In this document: one piece after another, positions 33,130-41,799 of the stretch
Layout of the letters: each line of letters begins with the position of its first letter
Position numbering within the stretch: the first letter of the stretch is position 1
Assembly (NCBI GenBank): GCA_964539805.1
Contig: CAZIKN010000042.1
Coordinates: 1 to 43,474 of the forward strand
Reading direction: 5' to 3'
Origin: M3007 sp964539805
GTDB lineage: Bacteria > Bacteroidota > Bacteroidia > Chitinophagales > Saprospiraceae
DNA length: 43,474 nucleotides
Made by a program: the position numbers and the translations under genes
Notes under the pieces: model-generated
What the model was told of the DNA's origin: nothing
The model's input: the letters and a program-made list of their open reading frames with translations, nothing else
The model's database searches: none

Positions 33130-34479
33130 TCAATAGCCTGGGTTTTGTGTCAGGTTTTTGTTGGTATCTATTTCCCTTTGTGGAATGGGGAGCACTAATG
33201 CATTGGCATTCCAGGCGGTAGTGCCGACATTGGTACGAGTACGCTTCTTGTCATGGATTTGCTGACCTTCATGTGCCAATTCCAAACGGCGTTCTTTCAG
33301 GATGGCATCCAAGCTCAGTACACCGATGTCGCCCAATCCGGCACGCTTACGGATAGCATTGACATCATCCGCAGCAGGCGCACCTACAGATGTGCCCAAG
33401 CGGAAATTACACTCTGCGCGAGTAAGGTGCATTTCTGCCAAACGCACCACGTTTACGTCACCAAAACGCTCTGCGTGCTTCAATGTAAAGGTATTTACAC
33501 CACCTTTTTCATAAAAATCCTTACGGGTATCGCCTGTTTCGTAAAGGTCAAAATGCTTTTGCTGCACACGAATATCACCGCGGCCACCTGGACGGGAACC
33601 AGCGGAGAAAAAGGTATTCATGTCATTAACACCATCCTGATCACTAACAGCAAGGGCAAAAATACGTTCGGTGCCGGAGTTGGCATCGCTGAATGCATCG
33701 GCATAAGTAGCGGCCAATTCAGCATCAGGCCCAATAGCGCGATTGGCGGCATCACGTGCTGCCGTGTAGTTTTGCTGCATCAGATAGATGCGGGACAAAA
33801 AGGCTGCGCAGGCTGCTTTACTGGCAAAGCTAGGATTGTCATTGCTGACAGGCAACAAGCCTTCTGCTTTGGTCAGGTCATCAATGGCCTGAGCATATAC
33901 CTCAGCCACACTGCTGCGGCGGCGATAGTCGGCATCCGTTACGCCACGTGTAGGTGTAAGCACCAAAGGTACTGCCGGATTGGCAGCATTGTCGCCATCG
34001 CCCCAGGCCTTGCCATAAAGTGCAGCAAGGTTGAAATAAAGTACTCCGCGAATAAAGCGGGCCTCGCCTTCCACACGAGCCTTGTCGTTTGAGTTTACTT
34101 TGTCTAAGGCTGAAAGCACATTGTTGGCGCGGTTTATGGCATTGTAAGAGCCTGACCACAAGGCATTTACATCACCATTCACTGTTGTGATGGTTTTGCG
34201 CCAGATTTCGTCCAAGGTGGTAAAAGTACCACCAAAGACAACTTCGCGGTCATCACCCAGCAGTTCTGCAGTATATTGCATGGTGCCCCCCAAAACGCCA
34301 GCGCCGCTCAAGGCATCATAGGCCCCGGTAAGGGTAACTTTCACGTCTTGGTCCGTTTGTAGCGCCGTTGACTCATCAATACTTTGTTGAGGCTCAAGGT
34401 CAAGTGCTTTGTCGCAGGCCGCCATGGAAAGGGCCAATAGTGCTACAAAAGCTATGTTTTTGAAAATATGAATTCGCAT
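33130..34479 (-). CDS. SusD/RagB family outer-membrane lipoprotein, 449 aa
   Basis: SusD-like proteins form the lid of SusC-type transporters and capture oligosaccharides or peptides at the cell surface. The signal ends in the lipobox MAAC (MRIHIFKNIAFVALLALSMAAC). The mature start DKALDLEPQQSID and the internal LWSGSYNAINRANNVLSAL and ARFIRGVLYFNLAALYGK (TPR-like) blocks are diagnostic. The C-terminal ILKERRLELAHEGQQIHD segment is the usual end region. The substrate cannot be read from the sequence. The gene lies 97 bp downstream of its SusC partner in the normal order. No glycoside hydrolase or sensor gene is adjacent. Confidence 0.95.
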   Translation of the reverse strand: MRIHIFKNIAFVALLALSMAACDKALDLEPQQSIDESTALQTDQDVKVTLTGAYDALSGAGVLGGTMQYTAELLGDDREVVFGGTFTTLDEIWRKTITTVNGDVNALWSGSYNAINRANNVLSALDKVNSNDKARVEGEARFIRGVLYFNLAALYGKAWGDGDNAANPAVPLVLTPTRGVTDADYRRRSSVAEVYAQAIDDLTKAEGLLPVSNDNPSFASKAACAAFLSRIYLMQQNYTAARDAANRAIGPDAELAATYADAFSDANSGTERIFALAVSDQDGVNDMNTFFSAGSRPGGRGDIRVQQKHFDLYETGDTRKDFYEKGGVNTFTLKHAERFGDVNVVRLAEMHLTRAECNFRLGTSVGAPAADDVNAIRKRAGLGDIGVLSLDAILKERRLELAHEGQQIHDKKRTRTNVGTTAWNANALVLPIPQREIDTNKNLTQNPGY

Positions 34480-34576
34480 GTTAATAAAAAAAAGTGGTTA
34501 AAGAATATGGATATTTGTTTAGGGGACAAGAGTTGTTCATATTACACCGCCTGCCCCTTCAGCCATTTATCCATTA

Positions 34577-37500
34577 TTAGAAGGAAATATTCAGGCCTCC
34601 TGTGATCGTGCGTTGTTGTGGACCGGTATAGAAATCATAACCTTGTGCAATATTGGTCACGATATCATCCGCATTCACTTCTGGATCCCAACCACTGTAA
34701 TCTGTGAAGGTAAGCAGGTTTTGACCCGTTACGAACACACGAAGGCCATTAATTTTGGCACGTTTCAGTACGTTTTTAGGTACCTGATAGGACAAGGTAG
34801 CGGTACGCAGGCGTACAAACGAGCCATCCACAATAAAGCGGGAAGAAGGCTGTGCACCATTGTTGAAGAACAAACGCGCCTCCGGCACATTAGTATTCTT
34901 GTTTTGTGGCGTCCAGGCATTCAACTGATCCACGGTTTGGTTGTCCTCAAAACGCGCATTGGCGGAGGAGAAGCGGCCTGCACCGTAGAAGTTAATTTCA
35001 TTGCCAAACTGTCCGTTAAAGAATACGCTCAGCTCAAAACCTTTGTAGCTAAAGGTATTGGTCACGCCAGCGATCCAATCCGGCAAAGCAGAACCTACCA
35101 CTACGCGGGTTGCCTGGTTATAAGTCCTTGTTGTGGTGCGATCAATAGAGCCGTCCTCCAATTTTGTGTTTTTGTACCAAAGTGCGTCACCAGTTTCGGG
35201 ATCAACACCGGCGTATTCGGCTGTGAAAAAGGTGCCCAAAGGTTGGCCCTCAACGGCGCGGCTCATGTTGTTCAGGCCGCCCTCAATGATTTGACCATCC
35301 AAGTCATTGATTTTGTTTCGGTTAGCAGCAAAATTAAGGCTGGTTGACCAACGAAACTTACCAACAAGGTTATTCGTATTCAGTACAAATTCAATACCAC
35401 GGTTGGTTAGTTTGCCTATGTTCCGGGCTTGTGAGGAAAAGCCTGTAGTAGCCGGAATATTTACGTTTAACAACAAACCAGTGGTATTTTTCTGGTAAAC
35501 GTCAATTTCACCCGTGAGGCGATCATCAAAAAAGCCAAAGTCAATACCAAGGTCCACCTGATCCGTGGTTTCCCAGCTCAAATCTGCGTTGGTCAACTGT
35601 GATGGGCGCTGGCCAGGATTGCCACCATAAGGTGCATCACCAGTGAAAAGGCCCAATTGAGGGAAGTTGTCAATGATCGCAGAATTGGCAAAACCAGCTG
35701 CAATAATGTCGGCATTACCCGTACGGCCCCAGCTGGCACGCAGTTTCAGGAAACTGACCGGGCCTTTGTTTTGCATAAATTTCTCATCCGAGATAACCCA
35801 GCCTGCACTGGCTGCAGGGAAAAAGCCATAGCGGCTGTTGGCACCAAAACGGGAAGATCCGTCAATACGACCGCTCAAGCCCAACAGGAAGCGGTCATAG
35901 ATTTTAAAGTTGGTACGCAGGAAATAGGACAAAAATGCAAATTCTGTCTCAGCAGAGCTGCCATCTGTAACACGTGCGGCGCTGGCCAGCTGACGATAAG
36001 AATCAGAAGGGAAATCCTGTTTTTCCACAAAATTACGCTTCAAAGTAGATTGTTGGAGCGACATGCCTGCCGTGGCATCCAGGTTGATTTTACCAAACAA
36101 CTGGTTGTAATTGAAGTAGTTGTTGGTATTGATGTTGTTCACATTGGTGTAACGGCGATTGGCAATGCCCGCAGGAGCACCAAAATTGCGCTGTGTTTTG
36201 CTGTTGTAATATTGCTCCTCGAACTGGTTCAAGATATCCAAGCCAAGCTCTGTGCGGAACCTCAAATTTTTCAACAAGCTCAACTCTCCGTAAGCAGTAG
36301 AGATATTGCGATTTACCGTTGTGTTATAATACGCATTGCCAATATTGATCAATGGATTGTAGTACAAAGGCAGGTTAATATCACCCGGAGGCAGGCCGAC
36401 AGGCAAGTTAGTGGAAGGGTCAATGATCGCAGAATTGGCAAAACCAGCTGCAATAATGTCGGCATTACCCGTACGGCCCCAGCTGGCACGCAGTTTCAGG
36501 AAACTGACCGGGCCTTTGTTTTGCATAAATTTCTCATCCGAGATAACCCAGCCTGCACTGGCTGCAGGGAAAAAGCCATAGCGGCTGTTGGCACCAAAAC
36601 GGGAAGATCCGTCAATACGACCGCTCAAGCCCAACAGGAAGCGGTCATAGATTTTAAAGTTGGTACGCAGGAAATAGGACAAAAATGCAAATTCTGTCTC
36701 AGCAGAGCTGCCATCTGTAACACGTGCGGCGCTGGCCAGCTGACGATAAGAATCAGAAGGGAAATCCTGTTTTTCCACAAAATTACGCTTCAAAGTAGAT
36801 TGTTGGAGCGACATGCCTGCCGTGGCATCCAGGTTGATTTTACCAAACAACTGGTTGTAATTGAAGTAGTTGTTGGTATTGATGTTGTTCACATTGGTGT
36901 AACGGCGATTGGCAATGCCCGCAGGAGCACCAAAATTGCGCTGTGTTTTGCTGTTGTAATATTGCTCCTCGAACTGGTTCAAGATATCCAAGCCAAGCTC
37001 TGTGCGGAACCTCAAATTTTTCAACAAGCTCAACTCTCCGTAAGCAGTAGAGATATTGCGATTTACCGTTGTGTTATAATACGCATTGCCAATATTGATC
37101 AATGGATTGTAGTACAAAGGCAGGTTAATATCACCCGGAGGCAGGCCGACAGGCAAGTTAGTGGAAGGATCGAGTAGCGGGGTCATTGGTGGCAATGCCA
37201 CCATCTGCAAGGGGTTGTCAAACTGGCGGTCACCGGAAATACGCTCGTTCAGGGTACGGGATTGGTTAAGGTTAAGGCCAATTTTGAAAATACTCGACAC
37301 CTGGTGGTCTAAGTTGGCACGACCTGTGATACGGTTCAGGGCATTCCCGATCAGGATACCTTTTTGATCCAAAAACTGACCGGACACAAAAAACTGCGTT
37401 TTGCGGTCCCCGCCGCTAAAACTGAGGTCATACTGGCCCATTGGCGCATCCTGATAGGCCTGTTCGCCCCAGTTCGTGTTTGCCAGCTTAGTACCGGTAG

Positions 37501-38428
37501 GATCCAAACTCTGTACCTTAAAAAAGTCCTCCATGTAAGTGGTATAGGAGTCAGGATCTTTAGGATCAATGCCGTCAATCCGGTCAGATGCCGCAGCAGC
37601 CTGACGATATAGTTGAAGGTATTGTTCCGTATTCAAAAACTCCAGTTTGCGCGTGGGCTTGCTGCTGCCGAACTGCATACCAAACTGTACTTTAGAGCGG
37701 CCTTCACGGCCTTTTTTGGTGGTAATGATGACTACGCCATTGGCACCGCGCGCACCATAAATGGCTGCAGCAGAGGCATCTTTCAGGATTTCCAAAGATT
37801 CAATATCCTGTGGATTAATATCCGCAAGCGGGTTGGTACCGCCACCGCTCAGCGCGAGGTTATCCGTGGTAATTGGAATACCGTCAATGACATAAAGAGG
37901 CTGGTTAGAGGCGGACACGGAGGACTGGCCTCGTACGTTTACCCGGATGCTCTGGCCTAATTTTCCGGAACCGGCATTGACCAAAACGCCCGCTGCCTTG
38001 CCCTGGATGGTCTGATCCAGGCTGATTACCGGCATGTCGGAAATTTCGGAAGCCTTGATTTTGGCAATGTTGCCTGTGAGCTCGCGCTTGAGCGCCGTAC
38101 CGTAACCCACCACAACCACTTCGCCGATCAGCTCGGCGCTGGGTTCCAGGGTCACATCAAGCGAACGAGCCATGCCAACGGCTTTCTCTTGTGTTTTGTA
38201 ACCTGTGTAGGAAACTACGATTACATCATTATCAGAAGAAATAGAAAGCGTATAGCCTCCATTCACATCCGTAACAGTACCTTTCGAGGTACCTTTGACC
38301 GCCACTGTAGCCCCGATTAGAGGCTCAGCATTGGCAGCGTCTGTTACCTTACCGCTGAGTGATCGCTGAGCCAACATGGTCAACGAACCAACGCAACAGA
38401 AAAGTAAAATTAAGCATAAGTGCTTCAT
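34577..38428 (-). CDS. SusC/RagA family TonB-dependent receptor with internal 250-residue duplication, 1283 aa
   Basis: SusC-type proteins are TonB-powered outer-membrane importers. After a signal peptide (MKHLCLILLFCCVGSLTMLAQ) come a carboxypeptidase-D-like domain (about residues 22-95; LSGKVTDAANAEPLIGATV), the SusC signature VVVVGYGTALKRELTG, and a plug domain with VNVRGQSSVSASNQPLYVIDGIPI. The rest is beta barrel, ending in RTITGGLNISF with a terminal Phe. Residues about 421-670 and 671-920 are the same sequence twice. Removal of one copy gives 1033 residues, a normal length for the family. The duplicated barrel portion would upset the strand order, so function of the product as written is doubtful. 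It pairs with the SusD-like gene downstream. Confidence 0.9.
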   Translation of the reverse strand: MKHLCLILLFCCVGSLTMLAQRSLSGKVTDAANAEPLIGATVAVKGTSKGTVTDVNGGYTLSISSDNDVIVVSYTGYKTQEKAVGMARSLDVTLEPSAELIGEVVVVGYGTALKRELTGNIAKIKASEISDMPVISLDQTIQGKAAGVLVNAGSGKLGQSIRVNVRGQSSVSASNQPLYVIDGIPITTDNLALSGGGTNPLADINPQDIESLEILKDASAAAIYGARGANGVVIITTKKGREGRSKVQFGMQFGSSKPTRKLEFLNTEQYLQLYRQAAAASDRIDGIDPKDPDSYTTYMEDFFKVQSLDPTGTKLANTNWGEQAYQDAPMGQYDLSFSGGDRKTQFFVSGQFLDQKGILIGNALNRITGRANLDHQVSSIFKIGLNLNQSRTLNERISGDRQFDNPLQMVALPPMTPLLDPSTNLPVGLPPGDINLPLYYNPLINIGNAYYNTTVNRNISTAYGELSLLKNLRFRTELGLDILNQFEEQYYNSKTQRNFGAPAGIANRRYTNVNNINTNNYFNYNQLFGKINLDATAGMSLQQSTLKRNFVEKQDFPSDSYRQLASAARVTDGSSAETEFAFLSYFLRTNFKIYDRFLLGLSGRIDGSSRFGANSRYGFFPAASAGWVISDEKFMQNKGPVSFLKLRASWGRTGNADIIAAGFANSAIIDPSTNLPVGLPPGDINLPLYYNPLINIGNAYYNTTVNRNISTAYGELSLLKNLRFRTELGLDILNQFEEQYYNSKTQRNFGAPAGIANRRYTNVNNINTNNYFNYNQLFGKINLDATAGMSLQQSTLKRNFVEKQDFPSDSYRQLASAARVTDGSSAETEFAFLSYFLRTNFKIYDRFLLGLSGRIDGSSRFGANSRYGFFPAASAGWVISDEKFMQNKGPVSFLKLRASWGRTGNADIIAAGFANSAIIDNFPQLGLFTGDAPYGGNPGQRPSQLTNADLSWETTDQVDLGIDFGFFDDRLTGEIDVYQKNTTGLLLNVNIPATTGFSSQARNIGKLTNRGIEFVLNTNNLVGKFRWSTSLNFAANRNKINDLDGQIIEGGLNNMSRAVEGQPLGTFFTAEYAGVDPETGDALWYKNTKLEDGSIDRTTTRTYNQATRVVVGSALPDWIAGVTNTFSYKGFELSVFFNGQFGNEINFYGAGRFSSANARFEDNQTVDQLNAWTPQNKNTNVPEARLFFNNGAQPSSRFIVDGSFVRLRTATLSYQVPKNVLKRAKINGLRVFVTGQNLLTFTDYSGWDPEVNADDIVTNIAQGYDFYTGPQQRTITGGLNISF
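35669..37168 (-). repeat. Perfect direct tandem duplication, 2 x 750 bp
   Basis: Copies 35669-36418 and 36419-37168 abut and appear identical throughout. The unit is 250 codons and keeps the SusC frame. The bases flanking the copies differ (T at 35668 against G at 36418; G at 36419 against A at 37169), so no exact microhomology is shared at the junctions. A short GGAAG lies 1-3 bases from the left flank and the copy end. The 506-codon open frame on the opposite strand is a by-product of this repeat. Confidence 0.95.
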
Positions 38429-38682
38429 ACAGAAAAAATTAAATTGGTGAAAAGTAAATTTTACAGGATTAAATCATCTGCCATAAATAAACATCCATGG
38501 AGCAGATAAAAAAGATAGACAAGAATAAAGTGACAATAGGTTGGCTTACAGAACCGATCATCACCCTAAATGCTTTGCGAAGGTTCAAAAAAAGTATCAT
38601 AAATAGGGCATTTTTTATTGCTTTTTTTTGAAACCAATGCCAAGCCTCTAAGCATTACCTTTAGGCCCCAAAACACACTAAG
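38429..38682. other. Divergent promoter region
   Basis: This AT-rich stretch separates the divergent SusC and M1 peptidase genes. Candidates are TACTTTTC on the minus strand and TACCTTTA (near 38665) on the plus strand, each one mismatch from the -7 box TAnnTTTG. A run of T (38616-38630) lies upstream of the M1 gene. No small gene or strong operator palindrome was found. Confidence 0.4.
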
Positions 38683-41600
38683 ATGTTTCGTTATACCAGT
38701 ATTTTACTATTTATCATGGGGTTTGGCATAGCATTAAACGCTCAAAAAAAGCCCTATTTTCAACAGGAGGTCAATTATACCATCCATGTAACCCTGAATG
38801 ACAAAGAACATACGCTTTCCGGCGACATCAGCTTTGACTATCTCAACAACTCGCCAGATGTGCTTCCCGAAATTTGGGTACACCTTTGGCCCAATGCCTT
38901 CAAACACCGTCACACCGCATTTTGCAAACAAAAACTCCGTGACGGCAACACCCGGTTATATTTCGCGCAAGATCGTGATCTGGGTTATTTCAAAAATTTG
39001 GACTTCAGTGCAAACAGCCAAAAAGCAAGCTGGAAATACGACCCACAAAACCCTGATATAGCGCGGATTACACTCCCCCAACCGCTCCAGCCAGGCGCGC
39101 GCGTGCAGATAAGTACCCCATTTTTTCTAAAAATACCAGCTTCGTTTTCCCGCCTTGGGCATGTGGGCACGTCTTACCAAATGACTCAATGGTTTCCCAA
39201 ACCGGCAGTTTATGACCACAAAGGCTGGCACGCCATGCCATACCTTGATATTGGCGAGTTTTATTCCGAGTTCGGCTCTTTTGATGTCAGCATTACCCTG
39301 CCCACAAACTATGTTGTTGGTGCAACCGGAATGCTACAAAACCCTGAAGAGTTTGCGTTTTTGGCAAAAAAAGAAAGCGAAACCAAGGCATTTCTGGCGC
39401 AGGAATTTACCCCAAATGACCTCAAAAACGCCAAAAACCGCGATACGTTCCCGCCCTCTGCCACTACCATGAAAACACTGCGCTACAAGGCCGAGAATGT
39501 ACACGATTTTGCCTGGTTTGCGGACAAGCGCTTTATGGTATTGCATGAAATGGCCAATTTGGAAAGTGGAAAAAAAGTGGACTGTTGGGCCATGTTTACC
39601 CATAGCCAGGCGCACTTATGGGCCAAAGGGGCATTTTACGTGCGCCGTGCCGTGGAGTTTTACTCCCGCCACGTAGGTGATTATCCCTGGCCTCACGCCA
39701 CAGCGGTACACTCTGCCCTCAGCGCGGGAGGCGGCATGGAATACCCTATGATTACTGTAATAGGTAACAGCAGCGGCCCCGCTGACCTGGACGATGTCAT
39801 CACGCATGAAGTAGGCCACAACTGGTTCTACGGTATTTTGGCCTCTAATGAACGCGACCACCCGTGGATGGATGAGGGCATGAATTCCTATTATGAAGAC
39901 CGCTATATGCGGCAATATTACCAGGACTATAACCCCTTTGATCTGCCCAGATTCATTTACAAGCCTGAACAGCAAGGGCCAACGGTGCCAACCGGCATTA
40001 TGCTGCTGGATCGCGAGCGCAGCGCAAAGCCAGATGACCATTCCAATAATTTCATCCCATTGGCATACGGCACACATGCCTATGCCAAAACGGCTCTTTG
40101 CATGCACTGGCTGGAAAATGCCAACGGAACAGAAAAGTTTGACCGCGCCATGAAGGCTTATTTCAAACAATGGGGCATGCGCCATCCGTACCCGGAAGAT
40201 TTTGTGGCCAGTATGACCCAATCAGGCATTGATGTCAAATGGTTTATGCAGGAAATGCAAAGCCATGACTATGCCGATTTTCAATTAAAAAAAGTAGAAC
40301 AAGATAAAGCAAGTGGCAACTGGCAACTGAATATCAAAAACAAAGGCCGCATAAAGGCTCCTTTTCCCGTGACCGCCTTGGGAGCAAAGGGGGATACCTT
40401 GCGCACCGTTTGGTATCAAGAGGCCGGCAAAGTCCAGTTCCCCGCTATTGAGGCAAAAACATTTATTATTGATAACGAGCGCGTTACACTTGATTTTAAT
40501 CGAAAAAACAATATGCGCCGTAGTTCGGGCCTTTTTCCCGGTGTTGCACCATTGCGATATGTCGGCTTACAGGTTTTCCAACAGAGCAACCGCCATTCTT
40601 CAATGGGCCTTTTGCCCTGGATCGGCTGGAACAATGCGGACAAGGCCCAAATTGGTTTTGTAGCCTTCAACCCTCCCCTGCCCTCGCGCCGATTGCAATT
40701 ATACCTCGCACCTGCCTGGTCCACGGCTGCCAATGCCCCAACAGGCCTGGCCGACCTGCGCTACAAACTGTTCCCGGGCGGTATCTTCCCAAAAATAACC
40801 ATCGGTTTGAGCGCCAAAAGCTTCCATTTTGATTATAATTTCAAGGATGACTATTATCTCCGAATGTATCGTTTCGCCCCTCAGGTCAGGGCCGAGCTGC
40901 GGGATAAATCGGTCTCTTTCCAACATTTTCTGAATTTCCGCACCTTGTTTATCGGACAGGAGGATGACCAGCGCGGTACGGGGGGCGTTTTCGCCGGGAA
41001 AACGACAAAAAAATATACCATCCATGAGTTGCGCTACGAAGCGCGACAAAAAGCCAAGCCAAATCCTTACCATTTTGTACTGGCCTTGGAAAGCCAAAAC
41101 GGCCAGAACGCTTTTGATCAAAGTGGCGCTTACCTCCGCACTACTGCTACCTGGGATCAGCAATTGCTTTACGCTCCGGGGCGAGCGGTATCCCTGCGGG
41201 CCTTTACCGGTTTTTTCCTGCAAAATGACTGGCGCGCTCGGGGCATTTTGCCTGGTGACCTCTCCCAGGGAACCCTATCCCTTAATCCTCAGGGTTTTAA
41301 TGATTATCGTTTTGACCAGATATTCATGGCCCGTTCGGGCGGATCCGGCATTTTGGGCCGGCAGGTCAGTCGAACGGAGGGTGGCTTCAAGGGCGCTTTT
41401 GGTGCAGCGTATGGTGGCCAGCTGGGCAATTCCAACAACTTTGTCCTTGCCCTAAACCTAAAAGCGGACCTGCCGCGACGCCTTCCTTTAGGGATACCTT
41501 TAAAACCCTGGTTTGACGTGGGCTATTTTGATGACAACACGCCCTTGGGCAAGGATCGTCCCACAAAAGAACAACTGCTGTGGAGTGGCGGCCTCATGCT

Positions 41601-41799
41601 TGGATTTTTTGGCGATGCCCTGGAAATATACTTTCCGCTTGCCAACTCAAAGACCCTCAAGGACTTATATTGTGAAGCGGGCGGAGGCAACAATCCAAAC
41701 GCCCTGTTTTGTGGTGGCAACTACCTGCAATGGATCAGCTGGAGTGTAAAAGTGCCTTTCCGGGAACCGGGAGAAGTTGTAGATCGCTTTTTAAGGTAG
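38683..41799 (+). CDS. M1 family zinc metallopeptidase with a probable C-terminal outer-membrane beta barrel, 1038 aa
   Basis: The signal peptide (MFRYTSILLFIMGFGIALNAQ) precedes an M1-type N-terminal beta domain (about residues 25-230). The catalytic domain has the substrate-binding GGGMEYPM (near 350) and the zinc site HEVGH at 375-379, with the third ligand E398 in W-M-D-E-G, exactly the HExxH-x18-E spacing. It should therefore cleave N-terminal residues from peptides. From about residue 610 to the end, the sequence alternates polar and hydrophobic residues, is rich in Tyr, Phe, Gly and Asn, and ends FREPGEVVDRFLR. This suggests an outer-membrane barrel or tethering region rather than the usual M1 helical domain. 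The stop overlaps the convergent CHAT gene by 9 bp. Confidence 0.88.
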   Translation: MFRYTSILLFIMGFGIALNAQKKPYFQQEVNYTIHVTLNDKEHTLSGDISFDYLNNSPDVLPEIWVHLWPNAFKHRHTAFCKQKLRDGNTRLYFAQDRDLGYFKNLDFSANSQKASWKYDPQNPDIARITLPQPLQPGARVQISTPFFLKIPASFSRLGHVGTSYQMTQWFPKPAVYDHKGWHAMPYLDIGEFYSEFGSFDVSITLPTNYVVGATGMLQNPEEFAFLAKKESETKAFLAQEFTPNDLKNAKNRDTFPPSATTMKTLRYKAENVHDFAWFADKRFMVLHEMANLESGKKVDCWAMFTHSQAHLWAKGAFYVRRAVEFYSRHVGDYPWPHATAVHSALSAGGGMEYPMITVIGNSSGPADLDDVITHEVGHNWFYGILASNERDHPWMDEGMNSYYEDRYMRQYYQDYNPFDLPRFIYKPEQQGPTVPTGIMLLDRERSAKPDDHSNNFIPLAYGTHAYAKTALCMHWLENANGTEKFDRAMKAYFKQWGMRHPYPEDFVASMTQSGIDVKWFMQEMQSHDYADFQLKKVEQDKASGNWQLNIKNKGRIKAPFPVTALGAKGDTLRTVWYQEAGKVQFPAIEAKTFIIDNERVTLDFNRKNNMRRSSGLFPGVAPLRYVGLQVFQQSNRHSSMGLLPWIGWNNADKAQIGFVAFNPPLPSRRLQLYLAPAWSTAANAPTGLADLRYKLFPGGIFPKITIGLSAKSFHFDYNFKDDYYLRMYRFAPQVRAELRDKSVSFQHFLNFRTLFIGQEDDQRGTGGVFAGKTTKKYTIHELRYEARQKAKPNPYHFVLALESQNGQNAFDQSGAYLRTTATWDQQLLYAPGRAVSLRAFTGFFLQNDWRARGILPGDLSQGTLSLNPQGFNDYRFDQIFMARSGGSGILGRQVSRTEGGFKGAFGAAYGGQLGNSNNFVLALNLKADLPRRLPLGIPLKPWFDVGYFDDNTPLGKDRPTKEQLLWSGGLMLGFFGDALEIYFPLANSKTLKDLYCEAGGGNNPNALFCGGNYLQWISWSVKVPFREPGEVVDRFLR

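Noticed and set aside
33253..34092. 279-codon open frame antisense to the SusD-like gene
   Set aside because: The opposite strand encodes a clear SusD family protein over the full length; this frame has no recognisable domain or start context.
35657..37177. 506-codon open frame on the plus strand
   Set aside because: It lies antisense to the SusC gene, has no family character, and its length is produced by the two identical 750-bp copies.
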